This document shows positions 50,741 to 61,292 of a DNA stretch of 64,000 nucleotides, piece after piece. Position 1 is the stretch's first letter; every line of letters starts with the position of its first letter. A program made the translations under genes and the position numbers. A model generated the notes under the pieces. It ran no database searches and had not been told where the DNA came from. It saw only the letters and a list, made by a program, of their open reading frames with translations. Origin of the DNA: Nymphaea colorata (Eukaryota > Streptophyta > Magnoliopsida > Nymphaeales > Nymphaeaceae); NCBI RefSeq assembly GCF_008831285.2, contig NC_045140.1, positions 1,157,528 to 1,221,527 on the forward strand. Direction: 5' to 3'.

Positions 50741-52918
50741 GTGCTTTTGAATCAATTGATTAGGTCAGTCACAAATGAATATGAAGAAAGTAACTTTACA
50801 AAAGGTTGAATAATAGCTCAGGTTTTGAGTTGACATCAGTCTTTCGAGCTAGAGGAAAGTGTAGGAGTACATCTTATAAACCTATTTTTTTAGAATGTTT
50901 GTAAATTAAGCATACTATGATTAAGCATCCAGTAAACTTTAAATATAGCACTCTTAAAATGTTTTAAAGATATTTTTTATTATTGAAATATATCCAAAAC
51001 TATAAAATGAAAAAAAAATAAATGACCGTGTTGATAGGTTTGGTGAGCTTGTAAATCGACAATTTTAAGTTTGTGAAATGAAAGATTCACAAAGGAGAAG
51101 AGTGTGAGAGAGAAAGAGAAAAAAAGAAGAAGAAAGAAAACGAATTCATTTTCTTAAACAAACCAAGCTGGACCAATAAAGCTGCACAATGGGTCGAGCC
51201 AACCCGGGCTCGACTCGTTTTAAATGAGTAGACTTCGAGTTTAAATTTATACTCAAGAGTCGAGTTTGAACTGTAAGAATTTGGCTCGTTTTGACACAAC
51301 TCGGCTCAACTACTTAAAATTGGTTCTTTGTATTTGAATTAGTTAAACAAGACAAACAGTTGGTAAGTTAAACAAGTCAAAAGCAACAAGATAGGTTAAC
51401 ATAAACAAGTTAAACGAGTTGAGGTCAAGTTCAACCCCTATATAGTCAAGTGGATGAGTTTAAGCCGAACTCAAGCTCAAGTTTTTTGAATCAAGTTGAG
51501 CTTGACTCGGCTCGTGTGCAACCTTATAGATCAACATAGCAAACCAAGCCACAAACAAACCTAAAGGTACCCAACTTAATAATGTCAATTGAAGCGAAGC
51601 AAATCAACATAGCCAATCTTTTCCGACCAAAAGCTACATATATATAAACCACTGCTTGTCTGGTATCACCGCCGCTGCCCTCTACTCCCCTTCCCCAGGT
51701 CAAACCTAGCCGCCCTTCTTTGCCTTTATCTTATCTCCCCATCCATGCCCCACAACTCTGATGGAGGCCACCAGCCACATCCTCTTTCACCTGCTTTCTT
51801 ACTCCCCCTCTCTCTCTCTTTCTCTCTCTTTATATATATATATACATATATAAAAGGTTATTAGACTTCGTTCAATCACAGTCACCAAATATAAGATGCA
51901 ATGAGAAGGAAGAGGATTTTTTCATCCAAACCTGAATAAAAATACAAAAAGTCCATTGTCAGAGGCTTCTGTTTTAAACAAATAAATTTGCACATTTCAC
52001 ATTTATTGATATGGCGGTATATATATATATATATTTATATTTATATTTAAAAAGAGAAAGTAAAAAAGAAATAAAGAGTGGAGTGCGGTTGCTTTCAGGA
52101 ATCCAACCGGAGGGATTGTGTTGAGACTTGAGAATTATCCTCGTGGCCTGCTCTGCCTTGGTCTCCTCTCCCACCCCAGAACAGACCAGACGAGACCGGA
52201 ACCGACCACACCGGGTCAGACCAGACCAGATCAGATCAGACAGGCGGGGAGAGGCGTTGCAGTCGACCGGCTTCCTTTCGTTGCTTTGGCTTAGGAATCA
52301 CCAAACCAAAGCTTTTCAGTGTGCGAGCGTGCGCCGGCAAGGTGCGTTGTGTTCCTCTGTCTGCAACGCTCTGGAAGAAAACGACCTAGTGAGGGAGACG
52401 GATCACCGTCTTTCTTCCCTCCCCTCCTTTCTTTTTCTTATTACTTTTCCCTTTATCGTTCAAAGAAAAGGGCGCTTTGTTTTTTCCTCATTTCTGGAGT
52501 TGATTTTTGTTGCTCTGGTTTCACAAGCAGGAAAATATCAAGTGTTTTGCCTCTTCAGATTTGTGGTTTCTCCCTCTTGGATATTGTGTCACACCCCTGT
52601 CTCTTCCCGGCTTGTCTCTGCCCGTCTCGACCGATTAAGGGGGGTGCTCCCTTTGGGGTTCGAAAATTTCTGTGCGCTATTGCCCTAGTTCATTGCTCTG
52701 GAGATTGGGGCATGTCGATATCTGGTAGATTGTGTGATACCATTTACCGTTCTGCGCTCGTGGGCATCATCTCAGGTGATTGAGGAAGACCCGCTTTGGG
52801 GGTTTCTCGTTTTCCAACACAGTTCATCGTTCCAGGAATTGGCTTGTCTACTAATGGCTAGGTTCTCTACCTGAGGGAGGCTTATTAGGGTTTTGGCCGG
52901 AAGAGAGAGGCAATAGTG
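50741..52918. other. Spacer and presumed leader of the PP2A B' gene
   Basis: 50741-51550 is degenerate repeat sequence with many 'ctcgag/cgagtt'-type words. (CT)n and (TA)n tracts lie at 51805-51850 and 52018-52034. From about 52140 the GC content rises and short repeats such as accagaccagatcagatcaga occur; this looks like promoter and 5' leader. Two long plus-strand open frames in the leader (52128-52688 and 52319-52783) resemble no family and probably include a leader intron. Confidence 0.45.
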
Positions 52919-54175
52919 ATGATCAAACAGATACTTGGAAAACTCCCACGCAAGCCGTCAAAATCGGCGGAGAATAAAGAGACAGGGGCAAATGCAGCCT
53001 TTCCTCTCTCCAATTCGTCAAAGAACTCGAGAAATAATGATTCTGCAGGTGTACGGCATGTCAGTTCAGCGGCTGTTAATTCGTCTTCTGTTCCACGAGT
53101 CAACGACTCCATCTTGAATCGGGACCCTGGGGTGAATTTGGAACCAGCTTTGAGCAGTAAACTCCCATCCATTGATCACATGAATGCTAGGAAAGGGAAT
53201 GATTACTCGGTCGGAAATTACCAAGCTTTGCCAGCCTTCAGGGATGTTCCAAGCTCTGAGAAACAGAATTTGTTTATCAAAAAGTTGAGCATGTGCTGTG
53301 TTGTGTTTGATTTTTCTGACCCGGCCAAGTTCTCGAAGGAGAAAGATATCAAGCGGCAGATGCTGCTTGAGCTCGTGGATTACATTGCCGCAGCTAATGG
53401 CAAGTTTACTGAGGTTGTAATGCAGGAGATCACCAAAATGGTAGCTGCCAATTTGTTTAGAACGCTTCCATCTTCACCTCATGATAGCAAGCCAGTGGAA
53501 TTATTTGAACTGGAAGAAGAGGAGCCCATGATGGATCCTGCATGGTCACATTTACAGATTGTGTATGAGTTCCTGTTGAGGTTTGTGACGTCACCAGAGA
53601 TGGATGCGAAATTGGCCAAGAGGTATATTGATCATTCTTTTGTCCTTAGGTTGTTGGACCTTTTTGATTCTGAGGACCCCAGGGAAAGAGACTACTTGAA
53701 GACCATTCTTCATCGAATATATGGTAAATTTATGGTACATAGGCCATTTATTAGGAAGGCGATAAACAACATATTCTATCGATTTATTTTTGAAACTGAG
53801 AAGCACAATGGGATCGCAGAGCTTCTGGAAATTTTGGGTAGTATCATTAATGGGTTTGCGTTGCCTTTGAAGGAAGAACACAAGTTATTCCTTGTACGTG
53901 CGCTAATTCCACTTCACAAACCAAAGTGCATTGCCATGTACCAGCAACAGTTGTCTTACTGCATTGCACAATTCGTCGAGAAGGATTGTAAACTTGCTGA
54001 TACGGTAATAAGAGGTTTGTTGAAGTACTGGCCAATCACTAGCAGTTCTAAGGAAGTTATGTTCTTGGGTGAGCTTGAGGAGGTACTGGAAGCAACTCAG
54101 GAGGCAGAATTCCAGAGGTGCATGGTGCCATTGTTTCGCCAAATTGGGCATTGCTTAAACAGCTCACATTTTCAA
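52919..54175 (+). CDS. PP2A B' (B56) regulatory subunit, first coding exon, 3' part outside window
   Basis: Exon of 419 codons for a B' regulatory subunit, which directs the PP2A catalytic/scaffold core to its substrates. The start [16 protein letters not shown] is typical of one plant B' group; a GTG just upstream is not used. Residues 1 to ~88 are Ser/Asn-rich and probably disordered. The B56 helical-repeat domain starts near 89 and shows [85 protein letters not shown] and [18 protein letters not shown]. It ends at NSSHFQ with the donor CAA/gtatgt; reading on gives only Val-Cys-stop. The family continues with a block starting near VAERALFLWNN, which I could not find to the right edge, so about 70-120 residues lie beyond it. 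The intron has taken in two transposons. Confidence 0.93.
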
Positions 54176-55337
54176 GTATGTTGATCCTTCTCCTGGGTAT
54201 TTCAGTGACGTTAAGGATATTTTCTCAATGGATTTTTTCTCTTGCTTGGTTGAACATGTCCATTTGTTTTGGCTGTTCATTCTGGAAGTCATGTGGTTCT
54301 GTGCGTTGTAACTTTTCATGATTAACAAGAAATTTCCTCCTTAAACCTCGTTGTTTCCTAGAGGTAGGTTAGGCTATTTTGCTTACTTCTCATGCTTCTC
54401 TGTTCTGGTATAAGGGCTTGGTTGCTAAAATATCACCCCAGTTTAGGACTATAATTAGCCAATGCCTTTTCTCAAAGTATGTTCACTTTCTTATTGTTAT
54501 TTGTGCACTTTATCTTGAAACTTCATTTTTACTGTAACACGTTTTCTATTTTATGATGCTTTTTTAAGAAAATGCCTTGCAAGAATTGATTTTACATACT
54601 CTTTTCCTCCATGATTGTACAACCAGACATCAACCATGTTGGTGTTTTGTTTGAATAACTTGCAAAATTTGTGATCTCCGGAAGGTTTATTAAAAGTCCT
54701 AAAGTTCTTGTTTGAGGGAACCACACTTGTTGTCTTCCTGGTGATTTTTTTATTTATTTATTTTACAAAGTTTGCTGTTGTTAGTTCTGAGAACGTGCTG
54801 CCCCTTTTTGTGTATTGTTTATTGCTAAGAAGCTCAGATATGGTTTGGCGAATTTGAAAATGCTGCAACTTAAAGGGAATGATATATCATATATGGGTTT
54901 AGTTGTTTGATTGTTAATTGAAAATTGGTCAAAGGACATAAACTTGGGTCTTTGAAAGTTTAAAAGCGTAAAATTTTATTTGTTACCACTTGTTCGCTGT
55001 CTGCCTGTTACTATCTTCCTCAGTTGTTATCTTATTTTCTTTTGCTTATCTCTATGCAGCCATTTCAAAAATTAAATCCTTATAATTTCAAATTTAAAGA
55101 TAATATACAATTTTGGTGTGCAAAAGATATGGCATACACTGTTAATGCTTTAATCTGTTTGTCTCACTTTACCGCCATTTTTGTATGCTCTTCTCGAAGA
55201 TTGTTTTTGTGTAGTCGATGCTTATTACTCGATCTCTCTTATTAGGTATCGCAATGTTGACACTATTATTTTTCTGTGGAAAATGTTTGTTTGAAACTTT
55301 TGCTGCCTATTGTTTCTACTTGAGGAATTGTTTCCAC

Positions 55338-56257
55338 CAATGTTGTAAAATGTGTATCGTAAGCCGTATCGGTCTGCCTTTAAGATATGTTGTATCGTAA
55401 AATATCGTAACCGTATTGTTTTTTTTTTTCATAATCATAAAAATATAAAAAATTCTCAAAAAATAATAAAAAATCAATAAAAATTATCGTACGGTGCAGA
55501 TACAACAAGTTTCACAATTTTCGGATACACGGATACGGCAAATATAATATTCTCAAAAAATTTATAAAATGAAAAAAACAAACAAACAAACATTGTTTGC
55601 ACTTAATGCTCGTTAGTTGGATCTTTCTGGGAATATCTTTGAATATATATTTTTATGCTCTGATACCTTATCACGGCACATGGGCTCGTTAGCTGGATCT
55701 TACTATCTAAATGTACTTGGAATGAGTTGTATTACCCATAAGATGCTAATGCAGGTAAGTGAGTTGAAACAATCTGAAAACCCTTAAAAACCCCCAAATG
55801 AAGAAGAAGAACACATTAAACTCGAAACGAAAAAAAAAAAATCCACTTACCTGTCCGTCGCCGGCTGTTGCCAGCGACGACCGAACGTCGCCGTGGGTCG
55901 CCGGAAGTCGTCACCGAAGCCCACCATCGCTCGTCGGGTGAAGGTCTGCCGTCGGGTGAAGAGGAACAACGTCGGGTGAAGGTCTGCCGTCGGGTGAAGA
56001 GGAACAACGTCGGGTGAAGGTCGAGTGGTCGACCTAATTTCATTTAACGGATCAACTTTTTAAGGTTTGGATCGGGTCTGACCCAAACCCGATCCAAACG
56101 TATCCATGATGTATCCATATCCGGATCACCGTATCGGCATATCGATACGGATAAGTGGGCTAATCCCACGTATCTGTGTGACATAGATCGTATCGTACTT
56201 TACGTTTGATACGTATCGTACGATACAGCTCCGTATCGTACGATACGTACAACATTG
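55338..56257. mobile_element. hAT-like non-autonomous DNA transposon, 920 bp
   Basis: The ends caatgttgta (55338-55347) and tacaacattg (56248-56257) are exact inverted repeats, flanked by the perfect 8-bp duplication gtttccac (55330-55337 and 56258-56265). The subterminal regions are full of palindromic 'cgtatcgtacgatacg' words. The interior has an AT-rich left part and a GC-rich part (55850-56030) with a 38-bp minisatellite. No transposase is encoded. The class is inferred from the duplication length; the terminal bases are not the commonest hAT ends. Confidence 0.82.
55933..56025. repeat. 38-bp minisatellite inside the hAT-like element
   Basis: Two complete 38-bp units (55933-55970 and 55971-56008) and a partial third. 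Each unit itself contains gtcgggtgaag twice, so the shorter word occurs five times in about 90 bp. Confidence 0.9.
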
Positions 56258-58189
56258 GTTTCCACTATTCTTTTATCATCCCATTTTATGATATTTGGAA
56301 TTTTCAAAAGTGTCATTGTACCAAGCCATATTAATTCTTCAAGATAACGACAGTATGTTTGAAATAATTCAATCTAGAAGCATATGAATATTTCATCCCT
56401 ATGTAGTTAAAAGCGCTAGGTAGGATTACAAGGTAGACTTCAGCTAAAGTGTAGGTAGCACTTGAGCAGGGTCCTGGGTGCTGGTCCTAGCCAGTCCTAT
56501 TTGACAGAAAATATTGGAAAAGAGAAGAAGGGAAAAAAAAAAAACAAATGGGAAAAGGGGAAAATGGGGATTTTGAAATTTCTTCACATCAAACAATATT
56601 CTAGAAGAAGATTGAATTGGACAAACAAAAAGAACTAGATTTTAAGTGTTAAAATTTAAAATGTGTTTGAGGCATAAATGTCCCTCGTTATAGGCATTAG
56701 GTTTCCACATAAAGTCTAGGTGGGCACCTAGTTTTGCTTTGGCTACATAGATTTCAACAACGAATTTGGTGTTGGATCAACAATTAGATACCCTAAAAAG
56801 CCAAGTCAAACTCAAGTGAGAACCCAAAACATACAACATAGTTTGTCACAAATTTTAACCTTTTATGGGGCTTCATCATTTTCTCAACACTTAATTTTAA
56901 ATAATGTTCCGTAGGTTAATCCTCTCCAGGAGTTATTGACACTATCTTAGTTCCCAGTCCATGGTAGGCAGTTATTCTTCTTTTGAAGATTGAGTTTGTC
57001 ATTATTTATTTGGTTTCATCTAACCAAACTGACACGTCTTCCCCCATAGTGTTAGTTGAAGAAGCCCCCCTTTTTTTTTTCTTAAATAAGGGCAGCAACC
57101 AAAGAACATTATGTACCAAGCACCACGAATTGCTGCATAGCTAGGCACTGCCACGTCCATGCACTTAACTGGAAGGCACTTATCAATCTTGGTGATGCCC
57201 AGGTAGGCCCTCTCTCTCTCCATGATCCGCACTTCCACCCCCTCCTCCTGCTACTCTTCCTCTGATCCATGCTTTGCTCTCCCTGGAGAAAGAGGGGAGG
57301 GAGATGGTGGCTGGCTGCAGTACTGTGAAGAGAGTCATAGTGAGATTGGATGTGTTGGACGAAGAGATGGAGGTGGCAAAGATGGATTGAGATGGCAAAT
57401 GGCTCTGCATTGGACTTCCCATTCTTTGGGGAGTCCCACCTCATCACTGGGCTAGAGTGGAGGTTGGGTGGAGCTTCTTTTAATCTCAGACTTAATGCCT
57501 TCCTTTGACTTCTAGCCAGAGTTGCAGGATCATTTCCTTGTGTTGATGCCATCATTGTTTGCAGTATTTATTCCTGGAGAGCGGAGTGAGCTATTGGATG
57601 TGTTGTCTAACCTGCCAACAGTGCTGAGTGTTTTTATATCAATGCTGGTCTACAGCGGCCAACAACAATGAGAGCAATTTGCAAGGGAGGCAAGATTTTT
57701 TGAGGTTTTATCACTCTTATTCTCTTTTAGATTTCAATTTATTCAAGAAAATTCATGGTTTTTCTTTTGTAAACATCTAAATAATTTTTTTAGGACTTCA
57801 TTGTAAGAACTTCGTTTGTATGGGAGAGATGCAAGGATTCCATCACTGAATGTGAGAGGGAGAGAATCATAAGCAATGATAAGATCACTGGTTGAGAGAG
57901 AGGGAGAGAGAGAGCATTGGCATGGGGAAGTGACGGTTTGTCGATGGATCATTGTTTGCTGGTCATCTTAGATGCAGATAAAGGTAGACGCAAGAAAATG
58001 TTTGATTGTCACAGAGGATGAAGATGCTTTTTTTGTTTGTTTTCCTTTTATTAAAATAAACTAATTTAATTTAACCAAAAGAGAAGGAAATGGACTGGGT
58101 CAAAGTTACACTTTTTTTTTAATAAGAACTGTATTGTGCATTGAGCATGTCCATGGCAAGTTGAAACCCACACTGTGTCTGGTCGTGTC

Positions 58190-58496
58190 TGTGAGAATCT
58201 TCACTAAAACATCACCGAATCACGTCTCTCCGTCTGAAAATAAGGAGGATGGAGAATAGAGAATAGAAGAAGGCAATGAAGGTAAGAGAACCGGCGGCCA
58301 ATGCAGCCACACTATGCTTGATCTCTATTATTAAAACATAAACCTAATTAGGTTACAACAAAAAGAGGAATAAAACATGAAGTAATTACAAGAGGTGCCA
58401 CCACTTAGACGTGAAGACATAAAAACGAAGTGGATCGGGTCTGAACAGACCCGATCCAGACCCGATCCCTTTACATTGATGCGTACAGACTTAACA
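58190..58496 (-). repeat. 3' LTR of the copia element
   Basis: A 307-bp terminal repeat that begins TGTTAAG and ends TTCTCACA on the minus strand. It differs from the other LTR only at 58483. Its first bases supply the last codon and stop of the polyprotein frame. Confidence 0.97.
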
Positions 58497-61292
58497 GCCC
58501 CCCTCAAGTTGTGCATGAGATTTGATCATGCACAACTTGTTTTTCAAATCCCAAAAATGCTGCCCTGTAAGACCTTTGGTAAAAAGATCCGCTATTTGTT
58601 CACTGGTGGATATATAAGTAGGCAATATCTCGGCTTCTTCAACCTTCTGACGAATGAAGTGTTGATCAATCTCAATGTGCTTGGTACGATTATGCAAAAT
58701 GGGGTTGAAGGCAATTTTGATGGCGCTTTGATTGTCGCATAGCAATGAGGACTGAACAATAGGTAGATGAAGCTCTCCAAGCAAATGTCGTAACCATGAT
58801 GCCTCAGCTGTCCCTGCAGCCATTGCTCTATACTCTGCCTCAGTGCTAGATCGTGCAACGGCACGCTGCTTTTTACTGCTCCAACAAATGAGATTAGAAT
58901 CAAGAAAAAGGCAGAAACCTGAAACTGAGCGTCGGTCATCAGGATCTCCTGCCCAGTCTGCATCAGTATAAGTATATATGCTATGTCCAAGAGAAACATT
59001 GGGACACTTTGTATAGATCAATCCATCCCCAAGAGTAGCTTTGAGATACCGTAAGATCCGCTTAGTAGCATCCATATGTCCTTCTGTGGGTGCATGCATA
59101 AATTGAGAGATCTGATTTACAGCATAGACTATGTCTGGGCGCGTAAAGGTAATGTATTGTAACATACCAACAATGCTGCGATAGAAGGTAGGATTTGAAT
59201 AGGCAGCAGTTCCATCAGAGGCAGCCAATTTAGTGTTTAGAACACTAGGAGTAGTTATGGGTTTGCAATTAATCATACCTGCCCTGTCCAAAATATCAAG
59301 AGTATACTTATGCTGCGTAAGAGTCAATCGATCATTTGCTCTATCAAGTTCAACACCCAAGAAGTACCGAAGTTCGCCGAGATCTTTCATCTTGAATTCT
59401 TGCTGCAACAGATCCTTAACATAAGATATATGAGAAGAAGAATTCCCAGTTATAACAATATCATCTACATAGATAAGTAACCAAGTGGTAGCTTCTTCGG
59501 TATGATACATAAACAAGGAATGATCTAGAGAGCTTCGTAGAAAACCAGCTTGTTGTATATGATGAGAAAACCGATCGAACCATGATCTAGAAGCTTGCTT
59601 CAGCCCATATAAAGACTTGTGTAACTTACAAACCCATTTTTGAGGATCATGAGTATTGTAGCCGGGAGGTTGCTCCATGTATACCTCTTCCTTAAGAATC
59701 CCATGTAGAAAAGCATTTTTGACATCTAACTGATAAAGAGGCCACCCATATGAGACTGCAAGAGAAATAATCACACGTATTGTGCCCATCTTGATAACCG
59801 GACTGAATGTTTCATCATAATCTTCCCCATATTGTTGTGTGAAACCATGGGCCACAAGACGTGCTTTATGTCGATCAATGCTACCGTCTGGCTTATATTT
59901 CAGTTTGTAGACCCATTTGGAGCCCACAACATTCTTATCAGTTGGACGAGGGACAATCTGCCAAGTCTGACACTCATGCAATGCTGCCATTTCCTCATTC
60001 ATAGCTTCAACCCAACATTTTTCCTTACTTGCATGGTGATAGGATTTTGGTTCGACCTTCTTGCTGACTTCTGTCATAAACAACTGAAAATCTAAAGAAA
60101 AGTTGTTATAACTTACCCACCGATCAATGGGATGTCGCACACGTTGGGACTGACGTGGGGCTGCATTAGGAGCTGATCGCCTAGAGTACACAAGGCCTGA
60201 GAACCGACTATGTATAGGTGAATCATGGGGTTGTGAGGATGAGGGCATGCTGTCCAAGGAATCTCTCACAAGTGTCTCAGCCTCATTAACATCTTGCTCC
60301 TCGTGCTCAATCAAACGGTCAGTCCCTTGTCTTAGGATTTCAGCATGCAGCCAAGTATCATAAATCTCATTTTTATCCTTGAGTGTCATGCAAGTAGCCT
60401 TGGGATCTTGTAACCTGTTTTCATCGAAAACAACATGCCGTGAAATATGAACACGCCCAGTTTTAGGGTTGTAACATCTATAACCCTTGTAGTTTTCTGC
60501 ATACCCTACGAATCTGCACAAAATAGCACGATCTTGAAACTTGTTACGTAAGGAAACATCAACATGCACATAGCAAACACATCCAAAAACACGCAATTCC
60601 TCATAGCGTGGCTGCTCTTGATGTAATAAAAAATATGGGGATTTGCCATCAAGGAAAGCCAATGGCAGTCGATTTATAACATGCACAGCCGTATGAAAAG
60701 CCTCAGTCCACAATGTCATGGGTAAGTCTGTGTCATGCATCATGCTGAGCGCGCTTTCAACAATATGTCTATGTTTCCGTTCAGCAATTTCATTTTGCTG
60801 AGGAGTATGTGAGCATGAAATCTGTCTAGTGATCCCATTATCTAGTAGATACTCAGTAAATTCATTAGAAATAAATTCACCACCACCATCACATTGAAAA
60901 TGCACAATATTACTGGAGTATTTATTTCGAACCAAGGCATGGAATTGAGTAAACAAACGGAAAACTTCAGATTTGTGTTTCATGAAGTGTATCCAAGTAT
61001 GTCGAGAATATGAATCTATAAAAATGACATAGTACCTACTCCCAGAAGAAGAGGGAATTGGAGCAGGCCCCCAAACATCAGAATATATGGTGTCAAAAAT
61101 CCTTGAAGCTCTTTTATTAATTGACTGAAAAGGAAGAGCATGGCTCTTACAAAGATGACAACTCGAGCACATGCTGGACTCACTGACTGAACTCAGACTG
61201 GACTTATCTAAGAGTCCGTCTGCAACAAGACTTCGAACAAAAGACTGACTACAATGAGCTAACCGACCATGCCAAATGGATGGCTTATTATA
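58491..61292 (-). CDS. Copia polyprotein, 3' part: integrase, reverse transcriptase, RNase H
   Basis: The frame continues directly after the TAA at 61293-61295; the first ATG after it is at 61172-61170 and opens 893 codons. Before that ATG lies the start of the pre-integrase zinc module (IWHGRLAHCS), completed by CSSCHLCKS. Integrase acidic residues are visible in YSDVWGP, QCDGGGEF and QQNEIAERKHR. RT shows YQLDVKNAFLHG and YVDDIVITGN. RNase H shows TDADWAGDPDDRRSVSGFC, SSTEAEYRAMA and KHIEIDQHFIR. No further stop or frame break interrupts it. It has no independent start that would include the whole zinc module, so it was most likely once continuous with the upstream frame. The final Cys codon and stop lie in the LTR. 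Confidence 0.93.
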   Translation of the reverse strand, partial: YNKPSIWHGRLAHCSQSFVRSLVADGLLDKSSLSSVSESSMCSSCHLCKSHALPFQSINKRASRIFDTIYSDVWGPAPIPSSSGSRYYVIFIDSYSRHTWIHFMKHKSEVFRLFTQFHALVRNKYSSNIVHFQCDGGGEFISNEFTEYLLDNGITRQISCSHTPQQNEIAERKHRHIVESALSMMHDTDLPMTLWTEAFHTAVHVINRLPLAFLDGKSPYFLLHQEQPRYEELRVFGCVCYVHVDVSLRNKFQDRAILCRFVGYAENYKGYRCYNPKTGRVHISRHVVFDENRLQDPKATCMTLKDKNEIYDTWLHAEILRQGTDRLIEHEEQDVNEAETLVRDSLDSMPSSSQPHDSPIHSRFSGLVYSRRSAPNAAPRQSQRVRHPIDRWVSYNNFSLDFQLFMTEVSKKVEPKSYHHASKEKCWVEAMNEEMAALHECQTWQIVPRPTDKNVVGSKWVYKLKYKPDGSIDRHKARLVAHGFTQQYGEDYDETFSPVIKMGTIRVIISLAVSYGWPLYQLDVKNAFLHGILKEEVYMEQPPGYNTHDPQKWVCKLHKSLYGLKQASRSWFDRFSHHIQQAGFLRSSLDHSLFMYHTEEATTWLLIYVDDIVITGNSSSHISYVKDLLQQEFKMKDLGELRYFLGVELDRANDRLTLTQHKYTLDILDRAGMINCKPITTPSVLNTKLAASDGTAAYSNPTFYRSIVGMLQYITFTRPDIVYAVNQISQFMHAPTEGHMDATKRILRYLKATLGDGLIYTKCPNVSLGHSIYTYTDADWAGDPDDRRSVSGFCLFLDSNLICWSSKKQRAVARSSTEAEYRAMAAGTAEASWLRHLLGELHLPIVQSSLLCDNQSAIKIAFNPILHNRTKHIEIDQHFIRQKVEEAEILPTYISTSEQIADLFTKGLTGQHFWDLKNKLCMIKSHAQLEGGC
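58497..58505 (-). other. Polypurine tract of the copia element
   Basis: The minus strand reads GAGGGGGGC directly before the 3' LTR, the usual place for the plus-strand primer. Confidence 0.85.

Larger units (their letters stand above)
54176..58184 (+). other. Intron of the PP2A B' gene, left part
   Basis: AT-rich intron sequence without recognisable exons. It holds the hAT-like element at 55338-56257. Minus-strand open frames at 57020-57555 overlap in three frames and are not supported. Confidence 0.6.

Noticed and set aside
52885..54151. Minus-strand open frames over the B' exon
   Set aside because: Shadows of the real plus-strand B56 frame.
57020..57555. Three overlapping minus-strand open frames in the B' intron
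   Set aside because: GC-richer patch, possibly a captured fragment, but no frame is clearly coding and no splice sites or family motifs are seen.
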